DNA of 64,000 nt, taken from Pelecanus crispus. Lineage: Eukaryota; Chordata; Aves; Pelecaniformes; Pelecanidae. The position numbers and the translations under genes were made by a program. The notes under the pieces are model-generated. The model made no database searches. It was not told the DNA's origin and saw only the letters and a list, made by a program, of their open reading frames with translations. Position 1 is the first letter of the stretch. Every line of letters begins with the position of its first letter. The stretch is taken from contig NC_134643.1 in NCBI RefSeq assembly GCF_030463565.1, forward strand, positions 166,306,491 through 166,370,490. The letters are read 5' to 3'. Shown one piece after another: positions 14,701 to 23,640 of this stretch.

Positions 14701-17170
14701 TTTCAGCATCAGACTTTCTCCCAGCTCCAGAAGTGCAAAGCACTCAAAAAGAAATTTTGGTTATATTCTAAACAGAACCAGTTCTGCATAAAAGCTAAAC
14801 AGAAGTGCTAAGCATGAGATGAGAAACACAGCAACCAGCTGAATCCCCAGCTGAGTGTTTTTGCTCTGTCCTTTATCAGGGCCTTTATTGATTCCCATGT
14901 GAGAGGGGCAAAAGAAGTTAGGGACAACTCACTAGCTACTAGTCCTTGCAAAAAATATAAAAGCTCAGAGCACATCAAAGTTTGAAGACATCAGTTATAT
15001 TCTTTGCCTATGTTAGCAAAATATAAAAGAATCTATGAAAGTAATTCCCATGCAAATTTGAGTCAATCTTTTCCAATGTACTGATGCCCCGAAGGTGACC
15101 TTCATACACAGGTATTAAGGACTAAAAATCACTTCAGTTACCTAAATCACAAGTGCTATTAGGCAGCTATAAAAATATTTTGTTTTACAAAAGTGTCACC
15201 AATGTACCATTTCCGTAATGTTTACACTGGCACAGTGAGACCTTACCCTTGAGATGTTAGAAGGAAGGAGACAAAGTAGGCCTTTCACAGGGGAGCTCCA
15301 AAGGACCTACAAAGTCTTTGGACTACTTAGTGGGAAGAGCAGAAGTCCTCCACATGTGTATACGCATGTATGTGTATACGCATGTATGTGTATACGCATG
15401 TATGTGTATACGCATGTATGTGTATACGCATGTATGTGTATACGCATGTATGTGTATACGCATGTATGTGTATACGCATGTATGTGTATACGCATGTATG
15501 TGTATACGCATGTATGTGTATACGCATGTATGTGTATACGCATGTATGTGTATACGCATGTATGTGTATACAGCTACCAAAAATGAAGTCTTCAAACAGC
15601 ACAAGCCCTCTACTAATTCCAAATCACTGTCTCCAATCATTCTCAAACTTCTCTTCCCTTCACTTTTCAAGAAGCTTCTCCAGCCTTACACCTTCACAGC
15701 AAAACTGGTCTGCTATGCATATTTCCTAAGGAAAAATACTCAGGTAAAGCACACCCTTTTTTCCTCTTTAACCCCTTCTTAGAATGCCCTAGCCACATAA
15801 ACCACCTCTTTTACATGATCCCTAAAGACATGTGAGGAGTTCTTTACAGTATCATTATGGGGTTACATTTCTAGAAACCCTCAGGGGTACACAGAGCAAA
15901 AATTTTCCTTAAGTCGATCCTCTCTTCTCTACTGGAACTTGCAGACCTCTACATATATTTTCCTTTTTGGGGGAAAAAAAAATATATATATAAATTCTTC
16001 CTATTGTAAGCAATTAGATGTTTATTGCACCACTTTTCCCATATACAAATCAGCTGTAGTCATTCAACTGTTACACAACACTGTTTGCTCTTATCCCAAA
16101 TAATGTCCTCTTTCTTTTAACACAGTCTGTAGAAGTAATAGAGAAGATAACATCGCAACTGCCTCAGTGAAGTTAGTCCATAAGGAGTATGGAATTTTCT
16201 AAGGAATAAGGCTTTCTAGAAGTTTAAAGTCTTCACCTAAAACATTAGTATAGTTCTGCAATGAGTTAATTGCATTTTCATGAAAAGTAAGAAGAGTAAA
16301 AAAAACCACAGTGAAGCCTTAAGTGACAGCTTAAAGATCCGTAAGTATCTGGGGTAAGGGGGCAGGGGGGAAGAGACAACAGTGTCACAAAGCAGTAGCC
16401 TTTTTCTGTGAGGTAAAATTTTACTGCAAAAAAAAAAAAAAAAACCAAAACTACACTCTACCCCTGAGTTTTGATAAGCTGCTGTTTAACAGCGGGAGAG
16501 GACAGAAGTAAACAGGGAATAGCACGTAACACTCTCCAGCAGCAGAAAATTAAGTTGGAGGGAAAAAAAAAAAAACCCACTCCTGGCAACACAGGGATGG
16601 GAGACACCGAGAAATAGCTCTGGGATGCTGCCAGCCCTCAGCAACCGGACCAAGGACCCAGCTTTTCCAGGCAGCCCCCGCACCGTGCTCCCCACCCCGG
16701 CCCCGGCCCCGCGGGAGCCGGAGGGGCAGCACCCCCTCCCCTTCCACCCGGCCCCGCCACCGCCCCAGCACGACCGCCCACAGGCCCCCCCCACGGCCCC
16801 AAACCCACCCGGGAAAGGGGGGGGGGGGGCACCCCCCGACAACCCCAGCCGTTCAAACGGGGACGCCCCCCCTCCGCAGCCCCCCTCAGGGGGACGACCC
16901 CGGCCCCACACACGGGGGGCAGCACCCGCCCGGCGGCCCCATCCGCAGCCCCTCACAGGAGCAGGGGGACCCGCCCCGGCCCTTCGCACAGGGGCACCCC
17001 CGGCCACCCCGCAGAGCGGCCCCGCGGCTCGGCGCCGAGCAGGGACGGGGAGGAGGGAGGGATGGAAGCCCGCTCCCGGCCCGCCCAGCCCCCGGCGCGC
17101 CGCTCACCCTCAGCAGCGCCTGCAGCCCCCGGCGGCCGCCCGCAGCCCCCCAGCGCAGCGCCGCCGCCAT
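5721..17170 (-). CDS. PCCA: Propionyl-CoA carboxylase alpha subunit, exons 1-4 (5' part; gene continues past left edge)
   Basis: PCCA is the biotin-carboxylase and biotin-carrier subunit of mitochondrial propionyl-CoA carboxylase, which makes D-methylmalonyl-CoA from propionyl-CoA in breakdown of odd-chain fatty acids and some amino acids. Four coding exons are visible on the minus strand: 17170-17108, 9575-9498, 5932-5885 and 5789-5721, of 63, 78, 48 and 69 nt. All junctions are phase 0 with GT-AG splice sites, and exons 2-4 have the same lengths as I recall for human PCCA. The joined product starts with an Arg-rich, acid-free transit-peptide-like segment (about residues 1-40). It then enters the biotin-carboxylase N-terminal domain with the IANRGEIACR signature, followed by [20 protein letters not shown]. 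The ATG has a strong context (G at -3, G at +4). Exon 5 was looked for in 1-5720 and not seen. Exon boundaries are inferred by eye, without transcript data. Confidence 0.95.
5885..5932 (-). CDS. PCCA: PCCA coding exon 3 (biotin carboxylase signature)
   Basis: The acceptor TTCAG precedes 5932 and the donor CGA|GTAAGT follows 5885. The 16 codons read TFEKLLIANRGEIACR, the conserved start of the biotin-carboxylase fold (human TFDKILVANRGEIACR). The length is a conserved 48 nt. The intron separating it from exon 4 is only 95 bp. Confidence 0.96.
5933..9497 (-). other. PCCA: PCCA intron 2
   Basis: About 3.6 kb of AT-rich intronic DNA between exons 2 and 3. Short open frames on both strands show no recognisable domain. 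No tandem array or clear mobile element was noticed. Confidence 0.85.
9498..9575 (-). CDS. PCCA: PCCA coding exon 2
   Basis: The acceptor TTCTGTAG ends at 9576 and the donor AAG|GTAAGTA follows 9498. The 26 codons end in SSVYDPNEK, matching the SVGYDPNEK end of human exon 2, and the 78-nt length is the same. The N-terminal half diverges, as expected for the processed presequence and its junction with the mature enzyme. Confidence 0.92.
9576..17107 (-). other. PCCA: PCCA intron 1
   Basis: About 7.5 kb between exons 1 and 2, mostly AT-rich. It holds the 16-bp tandem array at 15353-15571, a poly-T run near 11342-11357, poly-A runs near 16426-16443 and 16563-16575, and a CpG- and C-rich terminal part from about 16660 that belongs to the promoter CpG island. 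No other coding exon was recognised. Confidence 0.8.
15353..15571. repeat. 16-bp tandem array, fully alternating purine-pyrimidine
   Basis: About 13-14 nearly perfect copies of a 16-bp unit, ATGTGTATACGCATGT. Every base step in the unit alternates purine and pyrimidine, so the array is one roughly 218-bp alternating tract. It lies in PCCA intron 1, about 1.5 kb inside from exon 1. The repeats create open frames in several reading frames on both strands (Tyr-Thr-His-Val-Cys patterns). These are artefacts of the array and not genes. Confidence 0.97.
17108..17170 (-). CDS. PCCA: PCCA coding exon 1 (start codon and transit peptide start)
   Basis: The exon reads from ATG at 17170 to a donor AGG|GTGAGC (GT at 17107-17106) and encodes 21 residues, MAAALRWGAAGGRRGLQALLR. 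The segment is rich in Ala, Leu and Arg and lacks acidic residues, as expected of a mitochondrial targeting presequence. It is shorter than the 35-residue human exon 1 as I recall it. It lies inside a CpG-rich block, and the 5' UTR probably begins within about 100 bp upstream, though no TSS is directly visible. The sequence is too short and variable to identify by itself. Its position, phase and targeting character fit exons 2-4. Confidence 0.85.
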
Positions 17171-17227
17171 GTCTGCCGCTGCCCGGTCGCCCTTTCACCC
17201 GCGGCGGCGGCGGAGCGGGCCGCCCGC

Positions 17228-17236
17228 AGCCAATCC
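17228..17236 (-). promoter_or_regulatory. PCCA: Inverted CCAAT box (NF-Y-type) upstream of PCCA
   Basis: The plus strand reads AGCCAATCC, so relative to PCCA this is an inverted CCAAT (ATTGGCT) about 60 bp before the start codon. It is a close match to the NF-Y consensus. A GC-rich, TATA-less promoter with a proximal CCAAT box fits a housekeeping mitochondrial enzyme gene. Binding is inferred. Confidence 0.5.
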
Positions 17237-17280
17237 CAGCAGCCACCGGGGGCGAGGCGGGGCGAGAGGGTCCCAGCAGC

Positions 17281-18030
17281 TCCCTGCCTGCCTGCCTGCC
17301 TGCGGCTTTCCCGCTCTCCCTCCCTCCGGCTCTGCCTGCCTGCCTGCCTGCGGCTTTCCCTCTCTCCCTCCCTCCGGCTCTGCCTGCCTGCCTGCCTGCG
17401 GCTTTCCCTCTCTCCCTCCCTCCGGCTCTGCCTGCCTGCCTGCCTGCGGCTTTCCCTCTCTCCCTCCCTCCGGCTCTGCCTGCCTGCCTGCCTGCGGCTT
17501 TCCCTCTCTCCCTCCCTCCGGCTCTGCCTGCCTGCCTGCCTGCCTGCGGCTTTCCCTCTCTCCCTCCCTCCGGCTCTGCCTGCCTGCCTGCCTGCCTGCC
17601 TGCGGCTTTCCCGCTCTCCCTCCCTCCGGCTCTGCCTGCCTGCCTGCCTGCGGCTTTCCCTCTCTCTCTCCCTCCCTCCGGCTCTGCCTGCCTGCCTCCC
17701 TCCCTGCCTCCGGCTCTGCCTCCCTCCCTCCCTCCCTCCCTGCCTGCCTGCCTGCGGCTCTGCCTCCGGCTCTGCCTGCCTGCGGCTTTCCCTCCCTCCG
17801 GCTCTGCCTGCCTGCCTGCCTCCCTGCCTGCCTCCTTCCTTCCCTGCCTGCCTGCCTCCTTCCTTCCTTCCCTGCCTCCTTCCTTCCTTCCCTGCCTGCC
17901 TCCTTCCCTGCCTGCCTGCCTGCCTCCTTCCTTCCCTGCCTGCCTCCTTCCTCCCCTGCCTCCTTCCTCCCCTGCCTCCTTCCTTCCCTCCCCCCCTCCC
18001 TGCCTGCCTGCCTCCCTCCCTGGCCTCCCG
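17281..18030. repeat. 48-bp C-rich minisatellite grading into CTGC/CTCC/CTTCC tracts
   Basis: From 17281 to about 17690 a 48-bp unit recurs. It consists of several TGCC steps, then TGCGGCTTTC, then a C/T run ending TCCGGCTC, with starts spaced 48 bp apart (17351, 17399, 17447, 17495). Later copies gain or lose TGCC or TCTC steps. From about 17690 to 18030 it decays into short CTGC, CTCC and CTTCC repeats. The unit is a multiple of three, so all plus-strand frames stay open for hundreds of codons. The product (Leu-Pro-Ala-Cys, Ser-Leu-Pro-Pro) is low-complexity and unlikely to be a protein. The array begins about 110 bp upstream of the PCCA start codon. Confidence 0.95.
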
Positions 18031-18499
18031 CCGTTATGCAGCGAGCTCTGCGCCGCTGCGTCCCTCCGGCTGTGGGTGTGCAGGCTCGCCGCCCTGCCTG
18101 CCCCTGGACGCCTTCAGCGGGGTTTGCCCTTGTGCCTGCCCCGGGCTGCACGCAACAGCCTTTGCGGATGTGGCTGCCGCCGGGGGTGTGCCCGTACAGC
18201 CGCGGTTCTGCGTGTCTCCGGATGCACGGCTTTGGGGTTGCGTTTGTGCTGCGGCGGGGCGTGTGCCTCGGGGCTTGGCGTGCTTGTGCAGGTCTCCCGC
18301 CGTCAGGGGTGCACGCACCTCCTCTGTGTGTCGAGCCGCGTTGGCGTGCAGGTAGCCTACAGCTGGTTTTGCAAGCGCAGGCTGGCGTGTGGAGCTTGGG
18401 TCTGTCTGTGGGTGACGGGATGAGGGCTTTCCCCTGTGCTCAGGCGTGTACAGGGCTATCTGCACCTGGGCAGCTGCTAAGAGTTTCAGCAGCGCGGGC

Positions 18500-19449
18500 G
18501 CATCGGTGCAAAGAGAAGATTCATCCAGCCTCTGGGTTACCTGGTGGTGAAGGTGAAAAGCGTAACCGTCCCAGCAGAGCCCGGTCCAGGCTCCTGCACT
18601 ACAACATGTAAGCGAGGTTGGCATGAGGACTGGCAGGACAGGGGTGCCGCTAATCCTCTTATTTCTGATCATCTGCAGGAACTCCTTACTGCTCGGCTCC
18701 CCGACACACAATACTCTGAGTCAGCCTCTTCCGAAATGCCCTGTGCAGCTGGGCTCAGGCTCCCTGCTACAGGTATCCACCATCTCACCTGATGGAGGTG
18801 ACAGCATGGTGCCAATGCCAAAGTAAATTGTCATCCCTGGAAACGCTATGAGAGTTTTCCCATGAGGAAAGTGCGTCTCGGACTTTTGTTGAAATACAAC
18901 AGAGGCATAAAGCTGCCTACAACACTGAAGTGTAGAAAAGATGTGATCCAAGATGTTCAAATCAGCGTTCACAAGGCAAAGGAACAACAGTTTTTTCTTT
19001 AAATAGCGTTATTAAAACAATGGTGACATGGGAAAGGAGGGTAAACCTGAGGCTCCTCGTTATCCTTGCTACAGTAGCAGAGGGAGGCTACTGTTTCTGA
19101 AGCTGAAAGACAATTATTCTTAGCTAAGGAAAAGGATTATGTCATAGGCAGTTTGCAAGACACCCAACACATGCTTTGCCACAAGATCCCAACACGGCTA
19201 GAAGACAGGAGAAAAATTACATCCATAGGGAAAATGTATATGGGCAATATACATAGTTATATTAGGAATAAATCCCTCAGACTCTAGACACAAGCTAGGT
19301 CCTTGAGCAGGGTAAGAGGACATTTCATACACAGTCAGATGATTGTGTAACTGCATTAACCGTTGTTAGAGAGGTTTTACCAGAGTACATCACTCCCTCA
19401 ACTTGTGCATTACATCAACCCTTACATTTTTATCCCATACCTTTATAGT
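18500..19449. other. Intergenic, no gene seen
   Basis: Moderate-GC DNA between the PCCA promoter region and the CR1 fragment. Short open frames on both strands have no recognisable similarity. No tandem array was seen. Confidence 0.6.
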
Positions 19450-20362
19450 CCTCAGTAAATGGTACTGGTCCCGTATTGGGACCAGTACTGTTTAATATCT
19501 TCATTGACGACATAGTGGGATCAAGTGTGCCCTCAGCAAGTTTGCAGACAACACCAAACTGAGTGGTGTGCTTGACACACCTGAGGGATGGGATGCTGTC
19601 CACAGGGACCAGGACAAGCTTGAGAAGTGGGCCTGGGTGAACATTAGGTTCAACATGGCTAAGTGCAAGGGGATGAAGGGATTGAGAGCAGCCCTGCGGA
19701 GAAGTGCTTGGGGGTACTGGTGGATGAAAAGCTGGACATGAGCTGGCAATGTGGGCTCACAGCCCAGAAAGCCAACCGTGTCCAGGGCTACAGAAGAAGT
19801 ATGGCCAGCAGGTCAAAGGAGGTGATTCTGCCCCTCTACTCTGCTCTGGTGAGAACCCACCTGGAGTGGTGCACCCAGCTCTGGAGCCATCAGCACAAGA
19901 AGGACATGGACCTGTTGGAGCAGGTCCAGAGGAGGGCCACAAAAATGGTCAGAGGGCTGGAACACCTCTCCTACAAGGACAGGCTGAGAGAGTTGGCGTT
20001 GCTCAGCCTGGAGAAGAGAAGGCTGCGGGGAGACCTTCTTGAGGTCTTCTAAGACAGATGGGGACAGACATAGGGCCTGTAGCAACAGGACAATGGGTAA
20101 TGGTTTTCAACTAAAACAGGAATAGATTTAGCCTAGATATAAGGAAGAAATTTTTTACAATGAGAGTAGTGAAAGACAGGAACAGGATGCCCAGAGAGGT
20201 GGTAGCAGATGCCCCATCCCTAGAAACATTCAAGGTCAGGTTGAACGGGGCTCTGAGCAACTTGATCTAGTTGAAGATGTCCCTGCTCATTGCAGGGTGG
20301 TTGAACTAGATCTTTAAAGGTCCCTTCCAACCGAAACCATTCCATGATTCTACATTCTTTTG
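19450..20362 (+). mobile_element. CR1-family LINE fragment, 5'-truncated, 3' end present
   Basis: The plus strand carries the C-terminal part of a CR1 (chicken repeat 1) reverse transcriptase. It has [15 protein letters not shown] and DTKLSG-like motifs around 19480-19560, then an open segment 19663-20052 with [23 protein letters not shown] and [12 protein letters not shown]. After this comes an untranslated tail ending near 20362 in AGGTCCCTTCCAACC followed by degenerate ATTCTATG-type 8-bp units, the hallmark CR1 3' end. The start is approximate. The reading frame is broken between the two coding parts, so the copy is dead. It sits in the plus orientation upstream of PCCA. Confidence 0.93.
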
Positions 20363-22289
20363 GGCTCATTCACATCCTGCAGTGAGAGCCAGGATGTCCC
20401 AGAACAACTGGCATATTCCCATGCCACAGGGAGGCACAGGGGGAAGAAAAACTGCTAGGCAACTGGCTTCATCCAAACGTGAGCTTGAGGTATTTTCATA
20501 GGACTCTTGGTGCATGGTCCTCCCAGTGGAACACAGGTTCCCACTTGCATTTACACATAATATTGAAAATTTTGGCCTAGTTTTACTATTTTTGACATCA
20601 CTTTTTTAACTTCTTGTATCAGTACTTAGTTCAAAGTGAAAAGAGGTGAAAGCTGTGACAACACAAAGGAGAACGCTAGGCTCATCTCTGCTGCATGCTG
20701 AAGGTAGGTGAAATGACTTCTTCCTTTCCTCCCAAGTGAGAAGCAAAAGTAAAATTAGCATTGGGTTGCCTCTGTTGCATGTTTATGCATTTGTGCTGCT
20801 GTATTAACAGTGCCTACAACTGCGCAGGTGGGAACAATGCAAGAAAACTGTTCTTAATCTGTCTAAAAGAGGTCACCGTATTTGCAATTGAGACACAAGC
20901 AGACACCGCAGATTTTTTCAGTACACACGGAGAGTCTTGAAAGTAAAAGAGACCAAGAGCAGAAGGGAAGTACAGACTGCACTGTCCTTCACCGCAGGCT
21001 CTGCGTTAGATATATTAGATGCACAGAGATACACACCACAACATCACGTTATTGTATTAGAACAATATCCTGAGGCGCTTGACGTCAGTTCCTCCTGCAT
21101 GCATAAAGCAAACAGTCACATGGCATCACCGGGGTGTTTTCTTTTCCTCTACAGAAGAGATTCTGTTTGCAGGCCCCGGTTGCGGGATTGGTGGCCACCT
21201 ACAGAGGCACATCAAAGGAGGCCCCCCACAGCTGCAAAGGGAAACTGCCTGGGATTACACAGAGACACCGCAGCAAAGAGAAACTTCGCAGCCAGCTGGG
21301 TGCATAAAGAGCTTGATACAGTGAGAAATGGCCTAATGCAAGCCCATTTCCAAGTGAAGCTAAGGCTCTTCGCATATGGAAGGGACTGGGAAAAAACCTC
21401 AAGAATGCTAATCTTTTTCTGTTTGCAAATGAAGTCTTCTGCTTTTACTATGATTTGATTTTGACTGACAGATTTTACTAATGGTCTTTTTGCCTGTTCT
21501 ATATTGAAGTGGATACTGGACTAGTGGATCAAGATTATACACAATTACTATTGAACATTTCAAAAAACAAAGAGAGGTTAACATACATCACTGTTGCTAA
21601 AGAAATTGTGGATATACAAAAGTGAAATTCCAAAAGTAAAATATCTAGACTAATTAAAGGTTATATGAGTTTGGATAAAAACAAAGACCCTAGTTCTGCA
21701 TGTCTGTAAGCACATTTGTAATGCCATAACTTTCAATATATGCTCCTGTCTCAGTTACTAAAGCTATTAACATGCACAAAGTTAAGCAGGTTTATGAGAG
21801 ACTGGAATACTGGGCAACTTATTCTCTCATTATTTTGAAGGGATCCTGGGGAACTGTAGCTTTCAGTGCTGAGAATTTCCTCGATCCTTTCTTTACAGCA
21901 GAAAGTTACTTTCATCTTCTAACATAACTCCAAATTTAGACAGGAATCATAAGTTGTTGTATCATCACCTAACTTTTAAGCTGTAACCCAGGGAGAAAAC
22001 GGAGTAATTGTAATCCTTCTGCCTTTATCTAATAAGGAATATATTGTACTGGGTTTATAGAACATGAAATGCATTATGCACTAAAGCCTGTGACTGAAGA
22101 ACTCAAAGCTAGGAAACCTCTATCAAGTATCTGTTATATATTCTGTAAACAGCCTTTGCTTCTATCAGCATTCTGCTCAACACACTGTGAGATACAAAAA
22201 TTCAGCCTTAGAGTCAGCCAAGTCAATATCTCCACACATCTCTCTGAGTACCTACAGAAAAATCTTGACTGTGAGAAAAGATCCTTCGT
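20363..22289. other. Intergenic, no gene seen
   Basis: AT-leaning DNA downstream of the CR1 fragment. A few open frames of up to 173 codons (for example 20937-21458 plus) have no recognisable domain and no supporting splice context. I see no gene. Confidence 0.55.
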
Positions 22290-23640
22290 GCCAGATTCTC
22301 CTGAGATTGTCAAGGGTTGGAGGCCAGGGGACTGTCAGGCACCCCAGAGAAGCCCCAAAGCCCAGCCATAGACATTGGAAAGCCAGAATGGGGTCCAAGC
22401 TACCAGTGCTCTACTCCTCTGGGGCACCTTGATTTCAACCCCATGCCCAGTTGCCCAGGCTTTGGGGCTTGCTGGAGCTCCTTGGGGGTGGCAGGAACAC
22501 CCTTCCCCTTCTAAGGCTCCTCAGGGGTGACCGTACCACACACATACACATGCTTCAGGGATGGCTTGATCCTTATCTTGGCCTCCTGGCCTCAGGGGTG
22601 GTTTGAAGCCCATGCATGCCACGCAGCCTGTTTCTCCAGGAGCATGAACCTCCCAGTCAGCACCATTCACCTTTCCCCAGCCATCAGGTCTCCTCAGGAA
22701 AAGTCCTGAACCTCCCTCAGGAGGCTCAGGGGCACCGCAGGGGCAACCCAAGCATCCTGGCCTGTTCTTAGGGGGGCTTGACCTCATCCTCTACATGGCT
22801 TCAGGGGCAGCTTAACCCCCAAGCCAGGTTGACTTGCTCTGGGACATCATGATCCCCGCGGCCCCCAGGAACAACCTGACCCTCTGCAACCACACAGCCT
22901 TTGAGGCTGCTTTGGGACAGCCTGGATCACTCCAGCTGTGGAGGCTGCTCAGGGAGGGCTTGAAATCCCCAGGCCCCTGTGGTTTCTCATAGGTGCCACC
23001 TCAACCCCTCTGACCACCATCAGCCTCCAGTGCTCCCCAGCCTGGAGCAATTCCTCTCCCCAGCTTCCTAGGCTGCTCAGGGACATCCTGAACCCCTGGC
23101 CTCATGGGTGCCTTGATCCCCATCCTGGAGATGCCTGCTCTGAGATACCTTGATTTCAGCCCTGCCCAGCCACGCAGGCTCCACCAGGGAGGCTGGGTTC
23201 CCTTCCCCAACTGACCTCCAGGGTGACTTGACACCCCTCCAGACTTTGGCGTCTCCTCAGGGAAGGTCTGAGCCTTCACCCACCACAGTATGGCCTCAGG
23301 AGTGATTTGATCCCTTTCCCACCCTCAAAGGCTGCTCTAGGAATCCCTGTTTTCATCACTCAAGCCCTGCTCCCAGCCAAGGGACTATTCAGGGTTGGCT
23401 TGATTGTCCCACCCTTGCCCAGCCTCACTGACAGCTTCAATCTCATCCCAGCTTCCTGCTGTTGGTCACCCCACCCCACCCCCCTTTCACCAGCCATCCG
23501 GTCCCTAGAGGTCTTTGGGGGCAGCCTGAACTGCCCCCAGCCACCCCAGAGGAGCCTCAGATCCCAAGCAGGGGTGACTCAGGGAGCCCCTACCACCAGG
23601 GCACCATCCTGCAGGATCTGAAAAAGATGGGCAGACCTGG
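22290..23640. repeat. Degenerate GC-rich repeat field
   Basis: A C/G-rich stretch in which diverged versions of one phrase recur: AGGCTGCTCAGGG, followed by a CTTGA or CTGAA step, then CCCC and a C-rich run. Clear examples lie near 22902-22915, 22946-22960, 23069-23082 and 23327-23340. Spacing is irregular and copies are strongly diverged, so this reads as an old decayed minisatellite rather than a gene. Open frames here are Pro/Ser/Leu-rich on both strands and not convincing. Confidence 0.5.

Larger units (their letters stand above)
16660..18500. promoter_or_regulatory. PCCA: PCCA promoter-associated CpG-rich region
   Basis: GC content and CpG density rise sharply from about 16660 and stay high to about 18500, with PCCA exon 1 inside. 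This is the usual architecture of a housekeeping-type CpG-island promoter. Part of the block (17281-18030) is C-rich repeat with few CpGs, so the true island may be two islands separated by that repeat. The block between 18031 and 18500 is G/T-rich and CpG-rich, without a recognisable gene. Confidence 0.75.

Noticed and set aside
15353..15571. CRISPR-like array
   Set aside because: There are no distinct spacers, units are directly tandem, and the genome is vertebrate.
15318..15782. Tyr/Thr/Cys-rich open frames on both strands
   Set aside because: By-products of the 16-bp tandem array; several frames and both strands are open equally.
16625..18355. 576-codon plus-strand open frame
   Set aside because: Created by the 48-bp C-rich minisatellite and GC-rich flanks. 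The product is Leu/Pro/Ala/Cys/Ser low-complexity, and all plus-strand frames are similarly open.
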